This document shows positions 27,948 to 35,306 of a stretch of 35,306 bases of DNA, one piece after another (the first letter of the stretch is position 1; each line of letters begins with the position of its first letter). Source of the stretch: Gammaproteobacteria bacterium. Its GTDB lineage: Bacteria > Pseudomonadota > Gammaproteobacteria > Methylococcales > Methylococcaceae. The stretch covers positions 1 through 35,306 of the forward strand of contig RFVA01000024.1 of assembly GCA_009922685.1 (NCBI GenBank), given 5' to 3'. The notes beneath the pieces were generated by a model that was not told the origin of the DNA, searched no databases, and was given only the letters and a program-made list of their open reading frames with translations. Made by a program: the position numbers and the translations under genes.

Positions 27948-28316
27948 CTATTTCTCGAGGTAATAGCTATTGGGCAAAAAGCCAGCGTTCTTACTGTTCT
28001 GGATTTGCGTCATGGCATGCTGCTTTTCCTGATCACGGATACAAGCCGTCATTGCCTTAGTATCTGGCGCTATGCCCTTAGACTTACAGGCCTTTTGATT
28101 CATTTCATTCTGTAGCCTCAAGCCCTCCTCAAAGGCTGAATCTGCCTCATCCTTGCTATGCCCCCAATATTTGCACTCGGCATCCGCACAAAAACGTCGG
28201 CACTCAGGGCTATTCTGGGTATAGCCCTCATCAGGCTTAGTACATACCGAGCTGCAACCACCCATCAAAAGCGCACCGGCCAAAATCGATAACAAGGCAA
28301 GGGAAGGGATTTTCAT
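27948..28316 (-). CDS. Cysteine-rich small lipoprotein, unknown function
   Basis: A 122-aa protein with a clean lipoprotein signal (MKIPSLALLSILAGALLMGGC, about the first 21 residues, lipidated C21). The mature part has six more cysteines (C25, C39, C43, C48, C77, C92), enough for three disulfides, and is otherwise polar and helical. The frame runs 30 codons further upstream, but ATG at 28316 has GGAG about 7 nt before it and gives the signal peptide. I do not recognise a family. It is divergent from the secreted paralogue pair that starts at 28487. Confidence 0.7.
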   Translation of the reverse strand: MKIPSLALLSILAGALLMGGCSSVCTKPDEGYTQNSPECRRFCADAECKYWGHSKDEADSAFEEGLRLQNEMNQKACKSKGIAPDTKAMTACIRDQEKQHAMTQIQNSKNAGFLPNSYYLEK

Positions 28317-28486
28317 GAAATGTCTCCATCGGTCATTGAAGTGGCTCGATGTTATATGAAATCTAAAGACGGCGTCACCCACCTTTCCGAAAATGGTCGG
28401 CCCCACTTAAATACTAAATATGGCCCAGTCCAGATGAATGGTGTAACCTCTTAAGATTGTATTTCCTATCGTAGAGACGTCATACC

Positions 28487-29245
28487 ATGAAGACGAATAC
28501 TCGGCTTTCACTCCTCTTGATGGCCCTGTCTTTAGGGGCTTCTAACCCCGTCTTGGCCAAGTGTAGCCCCGGAGAGCTTCGCGGTCTTTTCGGTCTGACG
28601 ACTCAGGCACTGGGTTCAGCTGGCATTGAGGGGACGACGCTGAGTCTCTTTGACTTTAAGAATAACAACTCGGTTGAAGAGATTTACTACGTCAACACGG
28701 GCGGCGCGAGCTGGAAGTCGACAGCGACCGGCAACTTCTCGGTGTCAGCCGATTGTCACCTGACCCTTGAGGTCAAGGATTCCGGGGGAACCCTCTATGC
28801 ATTGAAGGGGCGGATCAATCCCATGAACAAGTTAGTGAATGTTCTTCAGACACAGCCAAACAACGCGGATGTCTCCCTCGGCGTCATGCGTCCTGTAGGC
28901 CTCAAACGATGTAACAGGAATCGATTCATGGGGCGGTATGGCTTTCTCTCACAAGGACGAGTCCCTTTAAAGAATAATCCTCTAACCTTAGTTCCAGAAT
29001 CCCGATTGGGATGGTTTATTGCAGAGGACGCTCAGCTTGAACAACCCATCGAGTGGGTGAATACCAATGGGGTCATAACCAAAACACCCCCGACGCAAAT
29101 CCCTTCCGAAACCTTAGAGTCTTGCCTGATTGATCTTGGCCAAGGAGGGTTCGCAGGAGTTATTGTGGAGCGAGGCCATCGCGCGCTCTACATGGACCTT
29201 GCCGAAGGTTCCTACCGCTTAGGAACCATGTTAAAGGTACGCTAG
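28487..29245 (+). CDS. Secreted two-repeat protein, paralogue A
   Basis: A 252-aa exported protein of unknown function, with a signal peptide ending about PVLA (residue 24). The mature part reads as two halves. Each starts with a Cys followed by a G-x-[FY]-G-[FL] strand (CSPGELRGLFGL; CNRNRFMGRYGFLSQG), and each has a second Cys before a beta strand (SADCHLTLEV; LESCLIDL) and a hydrophobic GxI/V strand with a following Gly. This suggests a duplicated beta-rich domain with one disulfide per half. The next gene is a diverged copy 12 bp downstream. No catalytic motif is seen. Confidence 0.75.
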   Translation: MKTNTRLSLLLMALSLGASNPVLAKCSPGELRGLFGLTTQALGSAGIEGTTLSLFDFKNNNSVEEIYYVNTGGASWKSTATGNFSVSADCHLTLEVKDSGGTLYALKGRINPMNKLVNVLQTQPNNADVSLGVMRPVGLKRCNRNRFMGRYGFLSQGRVPLKNNPLTLVPESRLGWFIAEDAQLEQPIEWVNTNGVITKTPPTQIPSETLESCLIDLGQGGFAGVIVERGHRALYMDLAEGSYRLGTMLKVR

Positions 29246-29257
29246 GAGAATTGAGCC

Positions 29258-30046
29258 ATGTTGCCACATCCATTCAAAGTCATCCTGTTTGCTCTCTCTC
29301 TTTTGGTGGGTGCCGATGCAAAGGCAGGGAGTTGCCTCCATATTCAAGCTCCAGAAGGGCCTTATGGGATCCAGCTTCAGGGCAGCCTGGTCGATGGAAA
29401 ACCTTATGCGGCGGTGGGTTCGGCCTCCATCCATCAATCAACGTTCACCCTCCAACTGACAGCCAGCGAAGGGGGTTCTATCATCAAGAGAACTATTCTT
29501 GGAACAGTGAGCGTGGTGGATTGCGAATTAAACCTCGCTGGAACTGGCGTAGACCTCGGATTTGTTCTCAAAGGTCAAATCACCGAGCGAGGCAAAGAAA
29601 TCTTTGTGACAGCGATCCAATCCGCACAGCCAATCGTTGCTAGCGGGACCATGCGGCCTCGCCTTCTTAGGCGGTGCAGTAACAACACCCTCAAGGGAAC
29701 ATTCACCTATATCTCTCAAGGCTTCGATCGAGTTGGAACTGGCACAAATGTTCAGTGGGCTCCCATCGGCAAGATCGGCGATGAAAAATTTGATGGCAAA
29801 GGGTGTTCTGTCTACAAGGAATCCATCAAACAAGGCACCTCTTTTTCAGAGGCAGAGGGGCCATTAAAGTATAGGGTTTTAGAAGACTGCACCTTTGAGT
29901 TGCTGGACCAGGGGATGCCCGCCTTCCTCGGCGTAATCGTTGATAACGGTCAAGTGATGCCCTACCTGAAACTCGTAGATGGCGCCGTTCACCTTGGCGA
30001 ATATACCCGCATTAATTCTTCTTCGACCCCACTGAATTGTCCCTGA
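29258..30046 (+). CDS. Secreted two-repeat protein, paralogue B
   Basis: A 262-aa exported protein, a diverged tandem copy of the preceding gene. It shares the same order of Cys and strands: CLHIQ...GPYGI, VVDCELNLAG, FVLKGQI, a SGTMRPRLLRRCSNN block matching LGVMRPVGLKRCNRN in paralogue A, GTFTYISQG, and LEDCTFELLDQG with FLGVIVDNG. Two extra cysteines occur (GKGCSVYK and near the C-terminus, NCP). The signal peptide ends about ADAKA. A GGAG ribosome site lies before ATG. It is probably co-transcribed with A. Function unknown; a periplasmic or surface binding role is only a guess. Confidence 0.75.
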   Translation: MLPHPFKVILFALSLLVGADAKAGSCLHIQAPEGPYGIQLQGSLVDGKPYAAVGSASIHQSTFTLQLTASEGGSIIKRTILGTVSVVDCELNLAGTGVDLGFVLKGQITERGKEIFVTAIQSAQPIVASGTMRPRLLRRCSNNTLKGTFTYISQGFDRVGTGTNVQWAPIGKIGDEKFDGKGCSVYKESIKQGTSFSEAEGPLKYRVLEDCTFELLDQGMPAFLGVIVDNGQVMPYLKLVDGAVHLGEYTRINSSSTPLNCP

Positions 30047-30111
30047 CCCTTCAATCGGCCTAAAATCCCTCCTATGCAAAAGTCCGATGCATTCGAAAGG
30101 TGGGGGCAGAA

Positions 30112-31518
30112 GTGCGACATTCTTCATTATTTTGGCTGTTAACGTTTCTTTCGGTTGACCTCGTCAAGGCCGATGATGTCCCATCAATTGGCGCCAGCGT
30201 CTATGACTCCTACGTGAATCCCAAAGGCGCATTCGTCAACACTGTCATCCCTCATGGGGCGGGTGATAGTGTCGGACTGATGCCGGGGGATGTCATCACC
30301 GAAATGAATGGCCACCCTGTTAGGAGTAGTTCAGACCTCAGTAACGCCCTTGAAAACGGCATTCAAGGCAATAAGCTTCAGCTCAAGGTCGCAAGAAATC
30401 AGGGGAAAGAGACTCAAATCCTAACATTGACACCCTCTTTCCAGGCTGCAACAGCAGCGCGAGGCCCCTCAGCAGCAACACCCAGCCCTGTCGCTATCCC
30501 TCGGGAAACCATAACAAAGAAAGGCCCCCCGATCAGTTGGGCCACGTTTAATGACCCGCAAGAAGGGGCATTTACACTGGAGGTGCCCGCGGGGTGGGCC
30601 ATACGGGGCGGAAGTCAACGGATGAGCGCATCCGAGATCAGAACCGGCATAGATATCACCGCTCCAGATGGAACCATCGAGATTTTCTTCGGTGATCACT
30701 CGATTCCCTTCTTTACGGCACCTAATCCCATGCTTCAGGTGGCTGGGCTCAGTATCGGAAGCGTTTATAACATGGGTTACGGACAAAGCGCCGTCGTCAT
30801 GCCCTACATGACGGGGGAAGGCTTCGCTGCGCATTGGGGCAAAGACCGCATTAACAAAACCTGCCAAAACGTCCTACTCATCGGACATCAATCAAGGCCC
30901 TCAGAAAGCCAAGAACTGACTGAGGCTTACTTAGCGGCTGGAATCAGGACGAGCGTTCAATCTGGAGAAGCCGAATTCACCTGCCGACTTTCAAATGGAA
31001 CGCCCGCGAAGGCCTATGTGTTTTCGGCGACTGAATTAATTCAGGCCCCGAATTCGGCCATGTGGAATGCTAAAGTCTTCACGGGTTATATTGCTGATCA
31101 AAAGAAAACAGCCGAGGCAAATCAACTCTTACAACACATCGTTAAGTCCTTCACCATCAATCCTACATGGGCAAGCCGTCAACAGCAGCTCAACGATCAA
31201 ACCACAGCCCTAGTGGTCCGATCAAGCCAAATCGCTTCGGAGGCCATAGCAAAACGGGGCAGAACGATAGCTGAAACTTCGGATATTATTGTCAAAGGGG
31301 GGCAGGCAAGGTCCGAAGCGAGAGACCGAGCGACCACAAACTATGATGAGTATGCGGTCAGAGGCACCTCAAGCTATGAGGATCCAACGACTGGCGATCG
31401 AAAGACCCTCGATAATCGTTATGATCACCACTACACGAACAGCCAAGGCGAGACGATTTCAGCAGATAGCCCAACGTCTCCCGGTATCGATTGGCGAGAA
31501 ATGAATAAGGTCCCATGA
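30112..31518 (+). CDS. Secreted PDZ-domain protein with conserved-looking C-terminal tail
   Basis: A 468-aa protein from GTG at 30112, with a signal peptide (MRHSSLFWLLTFLSVDLVKA). GTG at 30100 is an alternative, but AAGGTGG sits at the right distance for 30112. A PDZ domain follows (about 40-105, VIPHGAGDSVGLMPGDVITEMNG). A central beta-rich part (about 140-340, starting WATFNDPQEGAFTLEVPAGW) resembles no enzyme I know. The tail has YEDPTTGDRKTLDNRYDHHY and TNSQGETISADSP, a pattern I associate with secreted proteobacterial proteins (DPxTG, a Tyr-rich strand, NxxGE). No protease triad is visible. It may present or scaffold envelope partners; that is inference. Confidence 0.75.
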   Translation: MRHSSLFWLLTFLSVDLVKADDVPSIGASVYDSYVNPKGAFVNTVIPHGAGDSVGLMPGDVITEMNGHPVRSSSDLSNALENGIQGNKLQLKVARNQGKETQILTLTPSFQAATAARGPSAATPSPVAIPRETITKKGPPISWATFNDPQEGAFTLEVPAGWAIRGGSQRMSASEIRTGIDITAPDGTIEIFFGDHSIPFFTAPNPMLQVAGLSIGSVYNMGYGQSAVVMPYMTGEGFAAHWGKDRINKTCQNVLLIGHQSRPSESQELTEAYLAAGIRTSVQSGEAEFTCRLSNGTPAKAYVFSATELIQAPNSAMWNAKVFTGYIADQKKTAEANQLLQHIVKSFTINPTWASRQQQLNDQTTALVVRSSQIASEAIAKRGRTIAETSDIIVKGGQARSEARDRATTNYDEYAVRGTSSYEDPTTGDRKTLDNRYDHHYTNSQGETISADSPTSPGIDWREMNKVP

Positions 31519-31909
31519 GGCCCTCAAGGAAAAAGGCACAATGTAGATGGCTGATAAATATCTCTCTTTAAGGTCAAGATCCCTGAGACATTAAAAGTCT
31601 GACTTCTTTCTTGAAAAGCCAAAGAACATTGGCTCATAAAAGCCAAAATGGAAGGGAGTCGCGGTTTAGATCGGGGGATGAATGGCCCGAGGACAACGAA
31701 AGGCCTCTAGCCAAGTGACCTTGGTTTCCTGAGTGCCGCCATCACCGATGGAGATAGTCTAGTCACCGGATTGAACTCAGCTATCTTAAGATCATTTAAA
31801 GCCCGAACCTCAAGAAAAGCCTTGCTCATCCATCTGTCAGCCAACCAAAGAAGGTGGTCTTCAGCCCCCAATTAACTCAGCCTCAGTTTAAGCCCCCCCC
31901 TTTAAACCC
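31519..31909. other. Non-coding gap upstream of the MFS gene
   Basis: This 391-bp gap has no credible ORF. It holds two small stems (AGCCAA-N6-TTGGCT at 31617-31634; AGCCAAG-TGAC-CTTGGTT at 31709-31726) and a run of eight C at 31893-31900, nine bases before the next ATG. One of the stems may end the PDZ transcript. No promoter was identified. Confidence 0.5.
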
Positions 31910-33205
31910 ATGAAGTCCAGAACTATTACTCATCGAAACCGCTGGCTTATTGCTCTTGCTGGCGTTGGCATTCATATCTGTATTGGCTCTGTTTACTCTT
32001 GGAGCGTTTTTTCTAAGCCGCTGCAGTCTGCTTTCGGCTGGAGTATGCAAGAGGCCAACTTAACGTTCGGTCTCGCTATTTTTACTTTAGGGATCTCGGC
32101 AGCCGTCATGGGTCATGTTGTCGAACGACATGGGCCGAGAATCAGTGGGTTTATTTCGACTTTCTTCTGGTGTCTAGGTCTCCTCGGATCAGGCTTCGTT
32201 GTCTCTGAAAATCCTTTTGTCGCTGAATACCGCCTCCCTCTCCTTTATGCATTTTATGGTTTTTTGGGGGGCATTGGTCTTGGAACGGGGTACGTCACCC
32301 CCGTTTCGACATTAATTAAATGGTTCCCTGATCGTCGAGGACTTGCTACCGGTATGGCGATTATGGGTTTTGGCTTCGCCTCCTTTTTGGGCGCACCCAT
32401 CATCAGCGAAATCATTAGCCGAGTGGGGCTATCCCACACCTTTTACGTTCTCTCTGGCGTATATTTTTTCGTCATGTCATTGTCCTCTATCTATCTGTCG
32501 CCACCACCGGAGGGATGGTCACCCGCAAGGCTTCAGGAAAAGAATCAACAAAAAAAGGATCCGCCGGCTGATCTCATGCCCATGAATGCAAATCAAGCCG
32601 TTCGCACCGCTCCCTTCTATGGGCTTTGGATCATGATGTTCATTAACATTACCTGTGGCATTGCACTGATTTCGGTCGCATCACCCATGATCCAAGAAGT
32701 GACTGGCGCCAGCTCACTTATGGCTGCCACCATCGTCGGGTTTATAGGCCTATTCAATGGGCTTGGCCGCATCAGCTGGGCAACGATTTCAGATTGGATA
32801 GGTCGCCCAGTGACTTTCATCCTATTCTTCGCACTCGAGATCGGTTGCTTTCTAGCGTTATCTGAAATCACCGACCTCTTTCTCTTTCAGCTGCCCCTCT
32901 ACTTAGTCATGACCTGCTACGGAGGAGGGTTCGCAACCCTGCCCGCTTACATTGGCGATATTTTTGGAATACGACAGGTCAGCGCCATTCACGGGTACGT
33001 CCTTACGGCTTGGGCATTCGCAGGCATTTCCGGATCATCATTAGCGGCCTACATTCGAGAATCCACAGGCAGCTTTGGAAGTATGCTACAAATTTTCTCT
33101 GGAATATTTATTCTGGCGCTCATGGTTTCTGCGCTGATGCTTCTCTTTGTTAAGAGAAGGCGCCAGCAAGCTCTCGATCAACCAGTGAGCCAGGATGTGG
33201 CCTGA
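31910..33205 (+). CDS. OxlT/YhjX-like MFS transporter
   Basis: A 431-aa major facilitator superfamily protein with twelve hydrophobic segments and a central cytoplasmic loop (about 205-230). The N-terminal half has GSVYSWSVFSKPLQ (about 26-39), FLGGIGLGTGYVTPVSTL and WFPDRRGLATGMAIMGFGF. These are typical of the OxlT (oxalate/formate) and YhjX-type antiporters and monocarboxylate transporters. The substrate is not settled; small carboxylates such as pyruvate, oxalate or formate are likely. No Shine-Dalgarno is visible, and a C8 tract lies just before the start. Codons near the 5' end use T-ending forms more than neighbours do. Confidence 0.85.
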   Translation: MKSRTITHRNRWLIALAGVGIHICIGSVYSWSVFSKPLQSAFGWSMQEANLTFGLAIFTLGISAAVMGHVVERHGPRISGFISTFFWCLGLLGSGFVVSENPFVAEYRLPLLYAFYGFLGGIGLGTGYVTPVSTLIKWFPDRRGLATGMAIMGFGFASFLGAPIISEIISRVGLSHTFYVLSGVYFFVMSLSSIYLSPPPEGWSPARLQEKNQQKKDPPADLMPMNANQAVRTAPFYGLWIMMFINITCGIALISVASPMIQEVTGASSLMAATIVGFIGLFNGLGRISWATISDWIGRPVTFILFFALEIGCFLALSEITDLFLFQLPLYLVMTCYGGGFATLPAYIGDIFGIRQVSAIHGYVLTAWAFAGISGSSLAAYIRESTGSFGSMLQIFSGIFILALMVSALMLLFVKRRRQQALDQPVSQDVA

Positions 33206-33279
33206 TTTTCATTGAGCACTGACTTAAACGTATAGAAAGGGGCAGGCATTGAACAGTGCGAACCAAAATCACCTAAAGG

Positions 33280-33681
33280 CTAGGATGTTAGAAATTTATA
33301 GCCAAGAAAACCAATATTCCAAATTGACAGGGAGATGATTGTCCAAAAAGTCAGCAGCATGCCTTTCACGCGAAAACCCAAATTATCCCTAGCATAGAGT
33401 AAGCCATAGGCATGAAGTAATCGCCCGCACATCAACATGCCAGCAAAAACGGACAGCACCCTCCAGTCGGTCTTGTTGTATTCAGCACAGGCGAAAATAA
33501 TCAGCGTAATTGGAACGTACTCGGAAAAGTTGCCCTGCGCCCTGATTGCCCACACCATCTCCTGCTGCCCTCCGTCGCCGATCAAAACTTTTAGTTTCCT
33601 TCGATATTTTATAACTTGTATCGAAAGCCAAACGAACATCAACGACAGGGCCGAAGCAAGAATTGTGGTCATAGGCAACAT
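33280..33681 (-). CDS. MAPEG family membrane protein
   Basis: A 133-aa protein with four hydrophobic segments. The MAPEG signature is RAQGNFSEYVP (about 47-57), with the Arg, Asn and Glu of helix II, and a second typical part is GRLLHAYGL (about 86-94). Eukaryotic MAPEG proteins act on glutathione and eicosanoids; bacterial members are of unknown or glutathione-related function. Start: ATG at 33681, with a second ATG three codons later. Convergent with the MFS gene. Confidence 0.85.
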   Translation of the reverse strand: MLPMTTILASALSLMFVWLSIQVIKYRRKLKVLIGDGGQQEMVWAIRAQGNFSEYVPITLIIFACAEYNKTDWRVLSVFAGMLMCGRLLHAYGLLYARDNLGFRVKGMLLTFWTIISLSIWNIGFLGYKFLTS

Positions 33682-33898
33682 TTAGTGATTCCTCATAACA
33701 GTTTTGGCGAACGACAATCGTGAAGATAAGAATACAAAGAATCTAGGCTGGATTTCACGGTTTAACCAACAAATTCAACGGCCACTTTCTTCAACATCCC
33801 AGACAGCAGAACGAGCGCCGAAGCACCCGCTCCATTCATCCATCCTGAGCGTTCAATTACTGTCACTGACTCAGGAATGCTCGAGAATGGTAAGGCGA

Positions 33899-33978
33899 TG
33901 GTTTTGGACAAGGATTCGAACCTTGGATGACGGAGTCAGAGTCAGATCCAGACCACTAACCAGAACAACCGGAAACAA
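33899..33978 (-). pseudogene. Degenerate tRNA-Gln-like remnant
   Basis: On the minus strand the 3' half is tRNA-like: an anticodon loop CTCTGAC (anticodon CUG, Gln), TCCGT, then a perfect T-arm CAAGG-TTCGAAT-CCTTG and TCCAAAACCA. The 5' half does not fold: the sequence before the loop is CTGGA followed by an extra TCTGA, so the stem facing TCCGT is broken. No 7-bp acceptor stem closes, and the 3' acceptor is one base short before CCA. I read it as a damaged tRNA or a 3' tRNA fragment of the type left at integration sites. It could also be a very divergent tRNA. Confidence 0.5.
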
Positions 33979-34041
33979 ACAATAACAATATGGATCAGTT
34001 AGTTATGAGCATATGATGATTGCCGTCTTGTCACATTTGTT

Positions 34042-34170
34042 CTACTTTTTTGCCCCGTAGTGTCCCACGGACTGCTGCCTTCTAAAGTGCCACAGCAACA
34101 GTGACATGACCATGAACGTCAGCATGATCTGGGTCCATTCCAAGAGGGTTGGAACAATGCTCAAAATCAT
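34042..34170 (-). CDS. Possible 42-aa single-span membrane peptide
   Basis: Short open frame starting MILSIVPTLLEWTQIML, with a hydrophobic stretch over residues 2-27, then a basic HFRRQQ and a polar tail ending GAKK. The layout (helix, then positive residues) is what a small inner-membrane protein looks like. No ribosome site is visible before ATG and the preceding codon is a stop. It may be real or a fragment of a lost gene. No family recognised. Confidence 0.3.
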   Translation of the reverse strand: MILSIVPTLLEWTQIMLTFMVMSLLLWHFRRQQSVGHYGAKK

Positions 34171-34246
34171 CTAGATGCTGAATCAAAAGATCCATCAGGT
34201 TATGCTGATTTCCACTCCAAAAGGGAAGCGCGCCTATTTTGGATCT

Positions 34247-35047
34247 TCACTCGGCAGGACCAGAAAATAGAGATCGCGCCCTTAGAACAGCGTTCGCAAA
34301 TTCTACAAAACCGGCACCCCCAGGCCCGTCAGTAATCCATGCAGGAGGAACAGGCAATTCAGAAAGATAATCAAGGACCGTGCTCACGCCTACCGTATGT
34401 TTAAAAAAACCAAACATCGGCGCATCGTTCGTTGAGTCGCCTGAGTATGCTACCAAATCGATAGCGGCATCTGCTTCCACCCCAAATGTTTTGGAAAGCA
34501 CCCGCATTGACATTGACAACTTGTCATAGTCCCCGATCCAACCAAGCACCCAAAGGTTATTGACCGTTGCGTTAGCTCCAGCGTTAACGAGTGCTTCGAC
34601 AATTCGATGGTCGGTGTCGGGCGCAGTCCGCTTGTAGGCAAGACTGGTCAATCGAAAGGCCTGATCGTCGGCCAGGCGCACGCTGGGTATAGCCTCCTCG
34701 ACCATCACCGCGATCTCCTGGAGTCGTTCTTGCAAGTGAGCAATACTATCTTGAGATTGCCAATAGATCCGTTCGACGCTGCGTCCATCCGAACTCCTTC
34801 TTAAAAAGAGCCCGCCGTTCTCTGCAATGACGCCATCTACAGGCCACATGCGGGCCATCTGATCACACCATCCAGCGGGTGCAGCCGTCACAGGGATAAC
34901 CCTAACGCCATCGCTCTGCAGTTGCTCAAGAGCAACGTACGTTGACGCTTGCAATCTCCCCTGATAGGTCAGCGTCTCGTCCATATCTGTCAGTAAGAAC
35001 TGAACGTTGGAGAAGTGAAAGGCCGGTGCCGATGACAACGGTTGCAT
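34247..35047 (-). CDS. HAD-superfamily hydrolase, class IIB (sugar phosphatase-like)
   Basis: A 266-aa HAD hydrolase. Motif I is DMDETLT (21-27, nucleophile D21 and acid/base D23). Motif II is at T54 in VIPVTAAP, where TGR-like text is usual. A Lys lies at YDKLSM (about 176), and motif IV is GDSTNDAPMF (203-212). ENGG (76-79) and the cap between motifs II and III put it with type IIB (Cof/SPP/mannosyl-3-phosphoglycerate phosphatase-like). The substrate is probably a phosphosugar, but this is not fixed. An inverted repeat (ATACCC 35073-35078 / GGGTAT 35090-35095) and a TAATAT lie just upstream and may be regulatory. Confidence 0.85.
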   Translation of the reverse strand: MQPLSSAPAFHFSNVQFLLTDMDETLTYQGRLQASTYVALEQLQSDGVRVIPVTAAPAGWCDQMARMWPVDGVIAENGGLFLRRSSDGRSVERIYWQSQDSIAHLQERLQEIAVMVEEAIPSVRLADDQAFRLTSLAYKRTAPDTDHRIVEALVNAGANATVNNLWVLGWIGDYDKLSMSMRVLSKTFGVEADAAIDLVAYSGDSTNDAPMFGFFKHTVGVSTVLDYLSELPVPPAWITDGPGGAGFVEFANAVLRARSLFSGPAE

Positions 35048-35141
35048 ACTTTTCTCTTATATTAAGTTGGTCATACCCAGATTGGGGTAGGGTATCATCT
35101 AAAATGGCAGCATTCAGATCTGCTGCTTTCTCAGATGCCAA

Positions 35142-35261
35142 TCAACCGTAACGATCATCAAGAACATCATCATGATCTCGGAGCGCGGAATGCCTCGATT
35201 TAACCCGTTCAATAGCGAGTTGCTTGAACTCCAACGTGTCCACTTGCTTTGGGATTTTCAT
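35142..35261 (-). pseudogene. Truncated transposase N-terminus (IS3-type OrfA-like)
   Basis: A 39-codon frame with a strong ribosome site (GGAGGAGAGG) beginning MKIPKQVDTLEFKQLAIERV. The pattern (basic start, then xxEFKxxAxxRV) matches the N-terminus of IS3-family OrfA transposases, ahead of their helix-turn-helix. After about residue 22 the sequence no longer looks like a transposase and stops. It is a remnant; no terminal inverted repeats are seen. Confidence 0.5.
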
Positions 35262-35306
35262 TCCTCTCCTCCATCTCGATAAAATCCATCTTACGTTACC
35301 CTTGGT

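Noticed and set aside
34926-35141. A 71-codon minus-strand frame overlapping the HAD gene start
   Set aside because: It overlaps the well-supported HAD gene in another frame and has no features of its own.

Overview
The window looks like chromosomal DNA of a proteobacterium, most likely gamma- or betaproteobacterial. The signs are a six-gene Na+-translocating NADH:quinone reductase operon (nqrABCDEF), a class A RNase P RNA close to the E. coli form, a YajD-type HNH protein, a PII protein joined to an HME-RND metal pump, and a fatty-acid cis/trans isomerase. DabA/DabB, an energy-coupled inorganic carbon uptake system, suggests an autotroph or an organism with high CO2/bicarbonate demand. I cannot name the genus.

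Layout. 1-6055 (minus): nqrA-B-C-D-E-F, closed by an 18-bp perfect palindrome at the window edge. 6424-6796 (plus): rnpB. 6820-12774 (minus): a heavy-metal efflux operon, czcC-like, czcB-like, czcA-like and a short-T-loop PII protein, with 4-nt overlaps at two of the three junctions. A 414-bp divergent spacer with an 8-bp-arm dyad leads into dabA-dabB (13189-17741, plus) and an orphan sigma-54 response regulator, closed by a clear intrinsic terminator at 19195-19219. 19234-22587 (plus): a Met-less monoheme cytochrome c, a Spy-like lipoprotein with a structured leader, a tandem-hairpin element, a DUF1232/YkvA membrane protein, a YajD-type HNH protein, a TerC-family transporter and a UspA protein. 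22613-25031 (minus): a fatty-acid cis/trans isomerase broken into two in-frame halves by a TAG, with a conserved block of about 34 residues apparently missing at the break. 25157-26961 (plus): a DOMON-like protein and a NamZ/DUF1343 protein. 26958-31518: envelope proteins of mostly unknown function (zinc ribbon-TM protein, SYLF lipoprotein, Cys-rich lipoprotein, two tandem paralogous secreted proteins built of two repeats each, and a PDZ protein). 31910-33681: an OxlT-like MFS transporter and a MAPEG protein. 33682-35306: an accessory-looking end with a degenerate tRNA-Gln-like remnant, a possible 42-aa membrane peptide, a HAD-IIB phosphatase and a transposase N-terminal remnant.

How the parts may work together. 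Nqr makes a sodium gradient from NADH. DabB is a proton-conducting partner that drives DabA, and the co-oriented sigma-54 activator is placed to link carbon uptake to a signal. The efflux operon, the SYLF/Spy-like/lipoprotein genes, TerC, UspA and Cti all fit envelope or metal stress, but that grouping is inference. Nothing in the window is a CRISPR array, prophage or intact insertion sequence.
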